From: an uncultured Blautia sp.
GTDB taxonomy: Bacteria; Bacillota; Clostridia; Lachnospirales; Lachnospiraceae
Assembly (NCBI GenBank): GCA_900547685.1
Contig: URHS01000029.1
Coordinates: 1 to 30,582, forward strand
Length of the DNA stretch: 30,582 nt
Direction: 5' to 3'
This document shows, piece by piece, positions 15,780 through 23,263 of this stretch; within the stretch, counting starts at the first letter, position 1; each line of letters starts with the position of its first letter. The notes beneath the pieces are model-generated. The model did not search any database, was not told the DNA's origin, and saw nothing but the letters and a program-made list of their open reading frames with translations. A program made the position numbers and the translations under genes.

Positions 15780-16814
15780 TTATTTTCGATTTTTTGGTAC
15801 TTTGCCGCAAGTATCTCTTTTCGCTATGTAATAAGGCAGTACGGTTTTTAAAGGAATACGATGCCCGCCGATAATACGGTCAATAAGAATTTTGGCTGTC
15901 ATTCTACCCATTTCTTCTAACGGAATATGGACAGTAGTAAGCATAGGGGAAAGATACTGAGCTGTTTCAATATCATCTACACCAATAACAGAAATATCTT
16001 CGGGAATGCGATATCCATGCTCTCGAAATGCACGGATTGCACCGATAGCAGTATTATCGTTTGCACAAAAAACAGCAGTAATATCTGCTTTTGAGTTAAT
16101 TAAATGAAGTGCTCCCTGATAACCTCCTTCGTGGGAAAGTTTTACATTAGCAGCATTTCGTTGTGAAAAGGGCAATCCAAGAGTTTCTAAAGCATCTTTA
16201 AATGCAGTATAACGTATTTCCTTATTTTGTTCTCCAATGTAACCGATTTTTGTGTGTCCTAATTCGTGGAGATAAGAAATAGCGCTAAAGGTAATTTCTC
16301 TTCCATCGCATACAACTTGATCATATTTATCGTCCATGGGATTTAATCCTGTATAGATAATATGTTTATAGTTTTTTGTAAAAAGTTTCAAAATACGTTC
16401 GTCATATCGCCCTAAAATAACAACTCCATCTACAGGGGAGTTGGAAATTCTAAGAGTTACATCCGGATTTTCTAAATCCAATGCAGTAAAAGAGTGTTTG
16501 ATGAAAAAGTTGCTTTTAAAAGCTTCCTGTTCAATAGCTTTTGCAATATGAGAAAAGAAAAGATCTGAAACTGCAGAATCTCCTCTTGCATAGATACAGG
16601 CAATTGTGCGCGCAGGCACTTCTATAGAAGGGGTTGCTGGTCCGAGCTTTAAAGCTCGTGCAGTAGAATTAGGCGTATATCCGCTCTTTCTCACTATATT
16701 CCAGATACGTTCCTGTACTTCCGGACTGGCAGCCTTTGTGTTTTTTTGATTAATAACTCTGGAAACGGTAGAAATAGAAACATTAGCTTCTTTTGCAATT
16801 TCTTTTAGTGTCAT
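15780..16814 (-). CDS. LacI-family transcriptional regulator of the sugar cluster
   Basis: This 344-residue regulator has the LacI DNA-binding head (TLKEIAKEANVSISTVSRVINQ, residues 2-23) and hinge (NSTARALK), then a periplasmic-binding-protein-like effector domain with the usual ends (ISVIGVDDIETAQYLSPMLTTVHIPLEEMG). It binds a small sugar-like ligand and controls nearby operons. It is divergent from the NagB-like gene and co-oriented with larC. Palindromes of LacI type lie in the divergent region and before the transporter operon. The ligand may be the unusual sugar or a pathway intermediate; this is inferred from position. Confidence 0.9.
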   Translation of the reverse strand: MTLKEIAKEANVSISTVSRVINQKNTKAASPEVQERIWNIVRKSGYTPNSTARALKLGPATPSIEVPARTIACIYARGDSAVSDLFFSHIAKAIEQEAFKSNFFIKHSFTALDLENPDVTLRISNSPVDGVVILGRYDERILKLFTKNYKHIIYTGLNPMDDKYDQVVCDGREITFSAISYLHELGHTKIGYIGEQNKEIRYTAFKDALETLGLPFSQRNAANVKLSHEGGYQGALHLINSKADITAVFCANDNTAIGAIRAFREHGYRIPEDISVIGVDDIETAQYLSPMLTTVHIPLEEMGRMTAKILIDRIIGGHRIPLKTVLPYYIAKRDTCGKVPKNRK

Positions 16815-16852
16815 ATTAAAACCTCACAATACAATAGTGATATTATAGATAT

Positions 16853-16881
16853 ATTATAACTGAAATGACGAATAAAAACAA
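16853..16881 (-). promoter_or_regulatory. Promoter of the LacI-larC operon
   Basis: Read on the minus strand, TTGTTT (16881-16876) and TATAAT (16858-16853) are 17 bases apart, 39 bases before the regulator's ATG. Confidence 0.6.
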
Positions 16882-16890
16882 TGAAATTTA

Positions 16891-16906
16891 GGATAACGTT
16901 TGCATA
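16891..16906. promoter_or_regulatory. LacI-type operator between the divergent promoters
   Basis: GGATAACGTTTGCATA is centred on the CG at 16897-16898 and shares AACGTTTGC with the perfect palindrome at 20298-20313. It lies between the -35 boxes of the two divergent promoters, so one site could serve both. Read on the minus strand it also comes near the CcpA cre consensus (TG at the start, AAACGTT core), so dual use is possible. Confidence 0.6.
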
Positions 16907-16945
16907 AATTTAGTATAAAAAAACGCAATATTTGAGAACAGTTTG

Positions 16946-16974
16946 TTGAAAATGGAAAATACTTATCGTATAAT
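16946..16974 (+). promoter_or_regulatory. Promoter of the nagB-like/nagA-like/aldolase operon
   Basis: TTGAAA (16946-16951) and a perfect TATAAT (16969-16974) are separated by 17 bases. The start codon follows 50 bases later, after AGGGAGG at 17008-17014. Confidence 0.8.
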
Positions 16975-17024
16975 CTTAGACATGAAAGGATTGATAATGC
17001 AAAAACAAGGGAGGATTGTTTAAA

Positions 17025-17852
17025 ATGACGAAACATGAGTATTATAATTACACGAAGGAGGAACTTCTGCATAAAGGGGCGAAGCTGCCGGTAATCGTAA
17101 TGGAAGATAATGCGGCGGTATTTCAATCGATGGCAGAGGAAATGACAGAAGAAATTAAGAGAAATAATGCAGAAGGAAAGAAAACGGTATTTATTTGTCC
17201 GGTAGGTCCGGTAGGACAGTATCCTTATTTTGTAGAAATGGTAAATAAGGAAAAAATCAGTTTAAAAAATGTATGGTTTATCAATATGGATGAGTATCTG
17301 GATGATAATAAGAAATGGGTGCCGGAAACACATCCTCTGAGTTTTCGTGGATTTATGAACAGAACCGTATATAGCCGGATTGCTCCGGAATTAGTTATGC
17401 CGGAAGAACAAAGAGTATTTCCGGATCCTGAAAATGTAGAATATATTCCTCAGTTGATTGAAAAACTGGGCGGTGTAGATATTTGTTTTGGTGGCATAGG
17501 CATTAACGGACATGTTGCTTTTAATGAGGCAGATGCATCTTTAAGCAACGAAGAATTTTTGGCGCAGAAAACAAGAGTTTTAGACATTACAAAAGAAACA
17601 AGAACAGCAAATGCTATCGGGGACTTTAACGGAGCGTTGGAAGATATGCCGAAATATTGCGTGACTATCGGTATTTATGAAATTGCCCATGCCAGAAAAA
17701 TTCGTCTGGGATGCTTTAGAAACTGGCACAGAGCTGTAGTAAGAAGAACAGCTTACGGAGAAGCGACTTCTGATTTCCCGGTATCTTTACTGACAAACCA
17801 TCCTGATATCAATCTGAAAATTACAGAGTTTGTGGCTGCATTGGAGGGGTAA
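17025..17852 (+). CDS. NagB-like (glucosamine-6-phosphate deaminase family) with altered phosphate loop
   Basis: The family turns glucosamine-6-phosphate into fructose-6-phosphate plus ammonia. The 275 residues keep the fold and part of the active site: NMDEY (87-91, Asp89 for E. coli Asp72), and GGIGINGHVAFNEA (156-169) with His163 and Glu168 for E. coli His143 and Glu148. Two sites differ by eye. The phosphate-binding PTGGTP loop is PVGPVG (59-64), and the Asp141 equivalent is Asn161. The GSQKA segment that supplies Lys208 is also replaced (GCFRNWHRA). Arg193 for Arg172 is kept. The substrate is thus probably a glucosamine with another group at C6. ATG 17025 fits AGGGAGG better than a TTG at 17016. 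It is the first gene of its operon, 3 bases before the NagA-like gene. Confidence 0.85.
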   Translation: MTKHEYYNYTKEELLHKGAKLPVIVMEDNAAVFQSMAEEMTEEIKRNNAEGKKTVFICPVGPVGQYPYFVEMVNKEKISLKNVWFINMDEYLDDNKKWVPETHPLSFRGFMNRTVYSRIAPELVMPEEQRVFPDPENVEYIPQLIEKLGGVDICFGGIGINGHVAFNEADASLSNEEFLAQKTRVLDITKETRTANAIGDFNGALEDMPKYCVTIGIYEIAHARKIRLGCFRNWHRAVVRRTAYGEATSDFPVSLLTNHPDINLKITEFVAALEG

Positions 17853-17855
17853 ATT

Positions 17856-19010
17856 ATGAAAACCTGGATTACCAACGGTTATGTATACCGATATGACAAA
17901 CGCCGTATGGAAAGAAAAGATTTGTGTATAGAAGATGGTAAAATTTGTGAAATCTGCAGTCCGGGACATGGAAAAAGAGAAGGCAATATTTATGACGCTT
18001 CCGGCAAATCTGTGATTCCGGGATTTATTGATGTACATACACATGGAGGCTGTGGCGCCGATGTGAATGATGCCATGAAAGATGATTTTGAGAAAATCGG
18101 TCATTTTTTTGCGCTTCAAGGAACAACTTCATGGCTTTGCTCTATTTTAACAGATACAAAAGAACAAACAATAAAATGTATTCATGAAGCGTTAAAACAT
18201 CAAAAGGATCACGCAAATTGCGCAAATCTTTTGGGTATTCATTTGGAAGGTCCGTTTCTGTCGGTGGAATTTAAAGGTGCTATGCCGGAAGAACTTTTAA
18301 GAAAAGCAGATATGGAGCTTTTAAAAGAATATCAGGAAGAGGCAGAAGGAAATATTCGTTATATTACAGTTTCACCGGAAGTAGAAGGCATTCCGGAAGC
18401 AGTACCGGAAATGAAAAAGATGGGAATTACTGTTGCAATCGGACATTCCGGAGCAGATTATGAAACTGCTATGAAATGTATTGAAAACGGAGCGGCAGCC
18501 TGTACCCATACTTGCAATGCAATGAAGTTATTCCATCAGCATTTTCCGTCTATGATGGGAGCAGCTTTAGAATCGGATATTTATTGTGAAGCAATTTGTG
18601 ATGGACGCCATCTGCATCCAGGCAGTGTAAGACTGTTTTTGAAAGCAAAAGGATATGATAAAGTAGTTGCAGTGACAGACTCTATTATGGCAGCAGGACT
18701 TCCGGATGGAGAGTATAAATTGGGAGTTAATGATGTTGTAGTCGAGGATGGAGATGCGAAATTAAAATCAAACGGTGTGCGTGCAGGAAGTACCCTGACA
18801 ACAGGAACCGCGTTGAAACGATTAATTGACTTTACAGGGGCAGAAATGGAAGATGTGCTTCCTCTTTTAACCATGAACCCTGCCAAACTTTTAGGCGTAG
18901 ATGATAAAATCGGAAGTCTGGAAGCGGGAAAAGATGCAGACATTCTGATTGTAGATGAATGTTATGATATTGTAGATACTTTTGTAAAAGGAAAGAAAAT
19001 AGAAAGATAA
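17856..19010 (+). CDS. NagA-like amidohydrolase (N-acetylglucosamine-6-phosphate deacetylase family)
   Basis: The family removes the acetyl group from GlcNAc-6-phosphate. The 384 residues contain the metal and catalytic sites: PGFIDVHTHG (55-64), EGPF (131-134), GHSGA (196-200, His197), THTCNAM (217-223), DGRHLHP (250-256) and VTDS with the catalytic Asp275. The phosphate-contacting Arg of E. coli NagA (Arg227, in GREPG) falls on His229 here (HQHFP), at identical spacing from THxxNAM. The deacetylase chemistry looks intact while the C6-group contact is changed. It follows the NagB-like gene and precedes the aldolase by 13 bases, so it would supply the free amine for the NagB-like enzyme. Confidence 0.87.
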   Translation: MKTWITNGYVYRYDKRRMERKDLCIEDGKICEICSPGHGKREGNIYDASGKSVIPGFIDVHTHGGCGADVNDAMKDDFEKIGHFFALQGTTSWLCSILTDTKEQTIKCIHEALKHQKDHANCANLLGIHLEGPFLSVEFKGAMPEELLRKADMELLKEYQEEAEGNIRYITVSPEVEGIPEAVPEMKKMGITVAIGHSGADYETAMKCIENGAAACTHTCNAMKLFHQHFPSMMGAALESDIYCEAICDGRHLHPGSVRLFLKAKGYDKVVAVTDSIMAAGLPDGEYKLGVNDVVVEDGDAKLKSNGVRAGSTLTTGTALKRLIDFTGAEMEDVLPLLTMNPAKLLGVDDKIGSLEAGKDADILIVDECYDIVDTFVKGKKIER

Positions 19011-19023
19011 AAGGAGATAGATT

Positions 19024-20175
19024 ATGCCATTAATACCATTAAGACCATTATTGGAAACTGTTGACAAATACCATTTTGCACAAGGTGCATTTAATGTAAA
19101 TGCAGTCGCTCAGGCAAAAGCTGCCATTGAAGTTCATGAAATGTTCCGCTCTGCAGCTATTTTGCAGGGAGCAGATCTGGCAAACGGATTTATGGGTGGA
19201 AGAACTGATTTCTTAAACGCAACTTTAGAAGATAAGAAAATCGGTGCAAAAAATATTGCAAATGCTGTGAAAAAATTTGCGGAAGATTCACCTATTCCTG
19301 TAGTGCTTCATTTAGACCATGGTAAAAACTTTGACTCTTGTAAAGCTGCTATTGAAGGTGGATATACATCCGTTATGATTGATGGTTCTTCTCTTCCTTT
19401 TGAGGAAAATGTTGAACTTACAAGAGAAGTTGTAAAATATGCCCATGCAAGGGGTGTATCTGTAGAAGGTGAGTTAGGTGTACTTGCAGGGGTAGAGGAT
19501 CATGTATTTTCTTCTACATCTACTTATACAAATCCATTAAAAGCAGTTGAATTTTTCAAAAAAACAGGCTGTGATGCCCTGGCAATTTCCTATGGAACTA
19601 TGCACGGAGCATCTAAGGGAAAAGATGTAAAATTAAGAAAAGAAATTGCCATTGCTATTAAAGAGTGTATGATGCATGAAAATCTTTTTGGTGTGCTGGT
19701 ATCTCATGGTTCTTCCACAGTGCCAAAATACATTGTAGATGAAATCAATGCTTTAGGTGGAAATATTCAGAATGCTTACGGTATTTCTATTAATGAATTA
19801 AAAGCTGCAATTCCATGTGGTATTGGAAAAATTAATGTAGATACAGATATTCGTCTGGCTGTTACAAGAAATATGAAGGAATTCTTTAAAAACAATCCTT
19901 CCAAACGTGACAGCGCTTCCATTGGCGGTGTATATCAGTTGTTAGAGGAGAAGAAAGATCAGTTTGATCCAAGAGCTTTTCTTCCACCGATTATGGATAC
20001 TGTTATGTATGGTACAATTCAGGATGATGATACAGCGGCTTTAGTAGAAGTAATTGAAAAAGGTGTCAAAGAAGCAATCGGAACTTTGATTGTAGAATTT
20101 GGTTCTTTTGGAAAAGCACCTCTTGTAGAGCAGGTATCTTTAGAAGAAATGATTGAACGTTATAAAAAAATGTAA
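19024..20175 (+). CDS. Class II fructose-bisphosphate aldolase family protein
   Basis: Class II aldolases split ketose-1,6-bisphosphates into DHAP and an aldehyde using zinc. Zinc ligands and the catalytic Asp are visible: LHLDHGKNF (the first His and Asp), GELGVLAG, SYGTMHGASKG and VSHGSSTVP. The DHAP-binding end, KINVDTDIRLA, is canonical. At 383 residues it belongs to the longer class II form. Unlike its neighbours it keeps its phosphate site on the DHAP side, as expected if every substrate carries a C1 phosphate. AAAAGGAGATAG sets the ATG. It is the last gene before a strong terminator. Its aldehyde product in this cluster may not be ordinary glyceraldehyde-3-phosphate. Confidence 0.9.
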   Translation: MPLIPLRPLLETVDKYHFAQGAFNVNAVAQAKAAIEVHEMFRSAAILQGADLANGFMGGRTDFLNATLEDKKIGAKNIANAVKKFAEDSPIPVVLHLDHGKNFDSCKAAIEGGYTSVMIDGSSLPFEENVELTREVVKYAHARGVSVEGELGVLAGVEDHVFSSTSTYTNPLKAVEFFKKTGCDALAISYGTMHGASKGKDVKLRKEIAIAIKECMMHENLFGVLVSHGSSTVPKYIVDEINALGGNIQNAYGISINELKAAIPCGIGKINVDTDIRLAVTRNMKEFFKNNPSKRDSASIGGVYQLLEEKKDQFDPRAFLPPIMDTVMYGTIQDDDTAALVEVIEKGVKEAIGTLIVEFGSFGKAPLVEQVSLEEMIERYKKM

Positions 20176-20188
20176 ACATATTTCCTTT

Positions 20189-20237
20189 AAAACAGGGTGG
20201 ATTGGGTAAAATGATGAATACCCAAACACCCTGTTTT
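20189..20237 (+). terminator. Strong terminator after the aldolase gene
   Basis: AAAACAGGGTG (20189-20199) pairs with CACCCTGTTTT (20227-20237) and TTGGGTA (20202-20208) with TACCCAA (20219-20225), with a T-run at the end. It separates the enzyme operon from the importer operon. Confidence 0.9.
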
Positions 20238-20265
20238 TGTATTTGTGCAAAAAATATATAATTTA

Positions 20266-20313
20266 AACGCAAATGCTCGTTAAAAAATATACAAATAGCT
20301 CAAACGTTTGCGC
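20266..20313. promoter_or_regulatory. LacI-type operator region before the importer operon
   Basis: A 16-base palindrome at 20298-20313 contains the perfect core CAAACGTTTG (20301-20310) with one mismatched pair in its flanks. A second candidate, AACG-N8-CGTT, lies at 20266-20281, 32 bases earlier. Both sit just upstream of the importer promoter. The core is shared with the site in the lacI/nagB-like divergent region. Confidence 0.7.
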
Positions 20314-20322
20314 AAAATCGTA

Positions 20323-20351
20323 TTGATTTTTAACCCCATATAGGGGATAAT
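20323..20351 (+). promoter_or_regulatory. Promoter of the importer operon
   Basis: TTGATT (20323-20328) and GATAAT (20346-20351) are 17 bases apart, starting 10 bases after the operator palindrome. A leader of about 65 bases precedes the permease start, with CAGGAGGA before the ATG. Confidence 0.65.
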
Positions 20352-20423
20352 AACAATACAATAACGAATAAGAAATAAGTTTTAGTACGAAATGCTGAAA
20401 CAAAAAGAAACAGGAGGATTAAA

Positions 20424-21218
20424 ATGGGGAAAAAAAGTAAAGGTGGAGCCGACATCATAGGCAAAATACCAAAAGGGATATGGCTGTTGATTTCATTCGT
20501 AGCAGCAATTCTGGTGTGGACAATCTTATCTATTACTCCACAGACTGCCAGATGTTTTCCAAATGCGATTAAAGTATTACAATCCATTGGACTTATGGTA
20601 GAGAGAGGAATTTTGTTACAGGATATTGCAAGCAGTTTGATTTCCGTTCTCTGGGGATTTTTACTTGGATTTGTGATTTCTGTTCCGGTGGCATTTTTGA
20701 TGGCATGGTATCGTCCGGTAAGATTTATTCTGGAGCCATGGATTCAGTTTATCAGAAATATTCCACCACTGGCTTATGTACCGCTTGTAGTTATCGGTGT
20801 AGGCGTAGGTCGTGCGCCACAGATCATAGTTATCTGTCTTGCGACATTCTTAATTATGACAGTTACAATTTTCCAGGGTGTTATCAACGTAGATGAAACT
20901 CTGATTAAGGCAGCAAGAGTGTTAGGTGCAAACGATGTGAACCTGTTCGTAAAGGTCATCTTTCCGGCAACAACACCATTTATCATTACAGCAGTAAGAC
21001 TGGGTATCTCAACAGCACTTACAACATTGATTGCAGCAGAATCTACAGGAGCCATTGCAGGTCTTGGTATGAGAATTAAATCTTTGGCAAACTCCTACGA
21101 AACAACACCAATGCTTCTCTATATCATTATTATCGGTGTTATCGGTATGCTGGCTGAGAAAGTTCTTAAATACTTTGAAAGGAAGTTAACATCATGGCAG
21201 GAAAAGAGGGAAATATAA
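20424..21218 (+). CDS. NitT/TauT-family ABC transporter permease (SsuC/TauC-like)
   Basis: This is the channel subunit of an importer of the nitrate/sulfonate/taurine type, with 264 residues and about six membrane segments. The coupling-helix (EAA-like) motif is seen in ETLIKAARVLGANDVNLFVKVIFPATTPFIITAVRLG, about 153-190, and RNIPPLAYVPLVVIGVG is typical of SsuC/TauC. It overlaps the ATPase gene by 25 bases. Sugars are not the usual cargo of this family; aliphatic sulfonates, sulfate esters, nitrate, bicarbonate and vitamin precursors are. In a sugar-catabolic cluster this points to an anionic sugar derivative. Confidence 0.9.
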   Translation: MGKKSKGGADIIGKIPKGIWLLISFVAAILVWTILSITPQTARCFPNAIKVLQSIGLMVERGILLQDIASSLISVLWGFLLGFVISVPVAFLMAWYRPVRFILEPWIQFIRNIPPLAYVPLVVIGVGVGRAPQIIVICLATFLIMTVTIFQGVINVDETLIKAARVLGANDVNLFVKVIFPATTPFIITAVRLGISTALTTLIAAESTGAIAGLGMRIKSLANSYETTPMLLYIIIIGVIGMLAEKVLKYFERKLTSWQEKREI

Positions 21219-21985
21219 AAGTAAGTATTCAGGGCGTTGAAAAGAAATACAACACACGAAAAGGTGAGGTTGTTGCTTTAAACGGTGTGGACTTTGATAT
21301 TAAAGAAAATGAATTTATTTGTGTAATCGGACCATCCGGATGTGGTAAATCTACATTATTAAATATTATTGCGGGACTTTTAGAGCCTACCAGCGGACAG
21401 ATTTTGGTAGACGGAAAACCAATCAGCGGAACAGGAACAGACAGAGGGGTTGTTTTCCAGCAGTATGCATTGTTCCCATGGCTGACAGTAAAGAAAAATG
21501 TTGAATTCGGTTTGAAACTAAAAGGTATGTCTAAAGAAGAATGTGACGCCATTGCAATGAAATATTTGAAGATGGTTGAATTGGAGAAATTTGCGGACTC
21601 TTATCCGAAAGAATTATCCGGTGGTATGAAACAGCGTGTTGCTATTGCAAGAGCTTATGCAATGAATCCGGAAGTACTTCTTATGGATGAACCTTTTGGA
21701 GCTTTGGATGCACAGACAAGAACACAGCTTCAGTCAGAACTTTTAAAAGCATGGCAGGAAGAAAACAAAACATGTTTCTTTGTTACACATGACATTGAAG
21801 AGGCTATTGTTCTTGCTACAAGAGTTGTGATTATGAGTGCCCGTCCGGGACGTATTAAAGAAGTTGTAGATATTGATATTCCATATCCAAGAGATCAGGA
21901 AACAAAGATGAGTGACCGCTTTATAGAATTGAAAAATCATATTTGGGGACAGGTATATCAGGAATATTTGGAAGTAAGAAAGTAA
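21194..21985 (+). CDS. NitT/TauT-family ABC transporter ATPase (SsuB/TauB-like)
   Basis: This 263-residue ATPase energises the importer. It shows P-loop GPSGCGKST (about 50-58), Q-loop VFQQYALFPW, signature LSGGMKQRVAIARA, Walker B LLMDEPFGALD and the switch His in FVTHDIEEA. The Q-loop neighbourhood and the C-terminal ARPGRIKEVVDIDIPYPR are typical of the SsuB/TauB group. AAGGAAG within the permease end precedes the ATG. It lies between the permease and binding-protein genes. Confidence 0.93.
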   Translation: MAGKEGNIKVSIQGVEKKYNTRKGEVVALNGVDFDIKENEFICVIGPSGCGKSTLLNIIAGLLEPTSGQILVDGKPISGTGTDRGVVFQQYALFPWLTVKKNVEFGLKLKGMSKEECDAIAMKYLKMVELEKFADSYPKELSGGMKQRVAIARAYAMNPEVLLMDEPFGALDAQTRTQLQSELLKAWQEENKTCFFVTHDIEEAIVLATRVVIMSARPGRIKEVVDIDIPYPRDQETKMSDRFIELKNHIWGQVYQEYLEVRK

Positions 21986-22051
21986 TTTAGAACTTACAAT
22001 GGGGTGAGAACCCAGTGAGAATAAAAACTATATTTTTAGGAGGAAATTAAA

Positions 22052-23104
22052 ATGAAGAAGAAATTATTATCTATGCTTTTAGTAGGAGCAACGGCAATGT
22101 CTCTGTTAGCAGGTTGTGGAGGAAAATCTGAAGAACCAAAAAAGGAAGATGCAAAAACAGAAGCTACAGACAAAAAAGAAGATAAAAAAGAGCTTGATGT
22201 AGTAAATGTTGCTTATATGCCAAACTATGCTTCCTTATGGGTAGTAACAACAGCAAAAGAAAAAGGATACTTTGAAGAACAGGGTATCGAAGTAAAAATG
22301 ACAAAATTTGATGATGGCCCAACAGAAATTGCTGCTATGGAATCTGGTTCTATGGATGTAGCTTATATTGGACCTGGCGCTCATTCACTTGCAATTCAGG
22401 GAAATGTTGATGTATTCTGCTTCCAGCAGTTAGGTGATGCGGACTGTGTAATGGGATTAAAATCTCATGGTGTAAATTCTCTGGAAGATTTAAAAGGCAA
22501 AAAAGTAGCTTATGCTTCCGGTACATCATCTGAAACAATTTTAGTACGTGCATTAAATTCAGTTGGTCTTACACTGGATGATATTGAAGCATATAACATG
22601 GAAGTTACAAACATGCCAAGTGCTATGATTTCCGGTTCTATTGATGCTTGTGCTCCATGGTCACCAAATACAAAAGTTATCACAGATGAATTAGGTGATG
22701 ATGCACAGGTATTCGTAAGTAATGCAGACTTTTCCGATATCGCAGCAGACCCTGCAAGCTGGGTATGTATGCCTGAATATGCTGAAAAGAACAAAGATTT
22801 ATTAGTAAGATTTACAAAAGCACTTTACAAAGCAATGGATTTTGGTGCAAAAGAAGAAAACTTTGAAGAAGTTGCAGGATATGTAGCAAATGAAACAAAG
22901 ACAGATGTAGAAACAGCAATGGGACAGACAACAGATGGTGCTTGGATTACTTCTGAAGAACTGTTAAAAGGTGTTGAAGACGGAAGCATCAAAGGATACT
23001 ATGAAATTCAGCAGAAAAACTTCTTAGAAAGCGGAAAAGTTACAGAAGAAGCTCCGGTTGAAGATTATGTATTATTTGATATTATGACAGAAGCAGGGAA
23101 ATAA
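22052..23104 (+). CDS. NitT/TauT-family substrate-binding lipoprotein (SsuA-like)
   Basis: This is the ligand-binding component of the importer, anchored outside the membrane by a lipobox (SLLAGC, Cys22) after a KKK signal. A charged low-complexity linker (about 25-48) leads to the binding domain: NVAYMPNYASLWVVTTAKEKGYFEEQGIEV, GSMDVAYIGPGAHS, GKKVAYASGTSSETILVRAL and ISGSIDACAPWSP, all of the NMT1/SsuA fold. TAGGAGG precedes the ATG. A small hairpin (TGGG/CCCA near 21999-22014) sits in the 66-base gap after the ATPase gene and may help raise its message level. The ligand cannot be read from the sequence. Confidence 0.9.
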   Translation: MKKKLLSMLLVGATAMSLLAGCGGKSEEPKKEDAKTEATDKKEDKKELDVVNVAYMPNYASLWVVTTAKEKGYFEEQGIEVKMTKFDDGPTEIAAMESGSMDVAYIGPGAHSLAIQGNVDVFCFQQLGDADCVMGLKSHGVNSLEDLKGKKVAYASGTSSETILVRALNSVGLTLDDIEAYNMEVTNMPSAMISGSIDACAPWSPNTKVITDELGDDAQVFVSNADFSDIAADPASWVCMPEYAEKNKDLLVRFTKALYKAMDFGAKEENFEEVAGYVANETKTDVETAMGQTTDGAWITSEELLKGVEDGSIKGYYEIQQKNFLESGKVTEEAPVEDYVLFDIMTEAGK

Positions 23105-23174
23105 TTGACTTATTAAAAAGAAAAAATTGCCAGACATGACTGCAAAATATTAAGCTGTTGAAGTGTTGAAATGG

Positions 23175-23217
23175 GGCTGTCGCATTAGGTGCATATTTGC
23201 GGTCTAATGTGACAGTC
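23175..23217 (+). terminator. Hairpin after the binding-protein gene
   Basis: A 12-bp stem with one G-T pair (23177-23188 with 23204-23215, CTGTCGCATTAG pairing with CTAATGTGACAG), extended by two pairs, is followed by a T-rich stretch. It may end the importer transcript or act as partial terminator. No promoter is evident before the PFK-like gene, so read-through is likely. Confidence 0.7.
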
Positions 23218-23263
23218 TTATTGTCTTTAATTTTGATTCTGGCAAATTTGGAGGAAAAAAGAT

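Noticed and set aside
17025..20175. Ordinary GlcNAc-6-phosphate operon (nagB-nagA) with an unrelated aldolase
   Set aside because: There is no PTS gene, the importer is of NitT/TauT type, and the phosphate-contact residues of NagA and NagB are changed. Gene symbols nagA and nagB were therefore not assigned.
16891..20313. Pure CcpA cre sites rather than local LacI operators
   Set aside because: The second site is a CAAACGTTTG palindrome that misses several cre positions, and both sites flank promoters of the LacI-linked cluster. Dual use of the first site remains possible.
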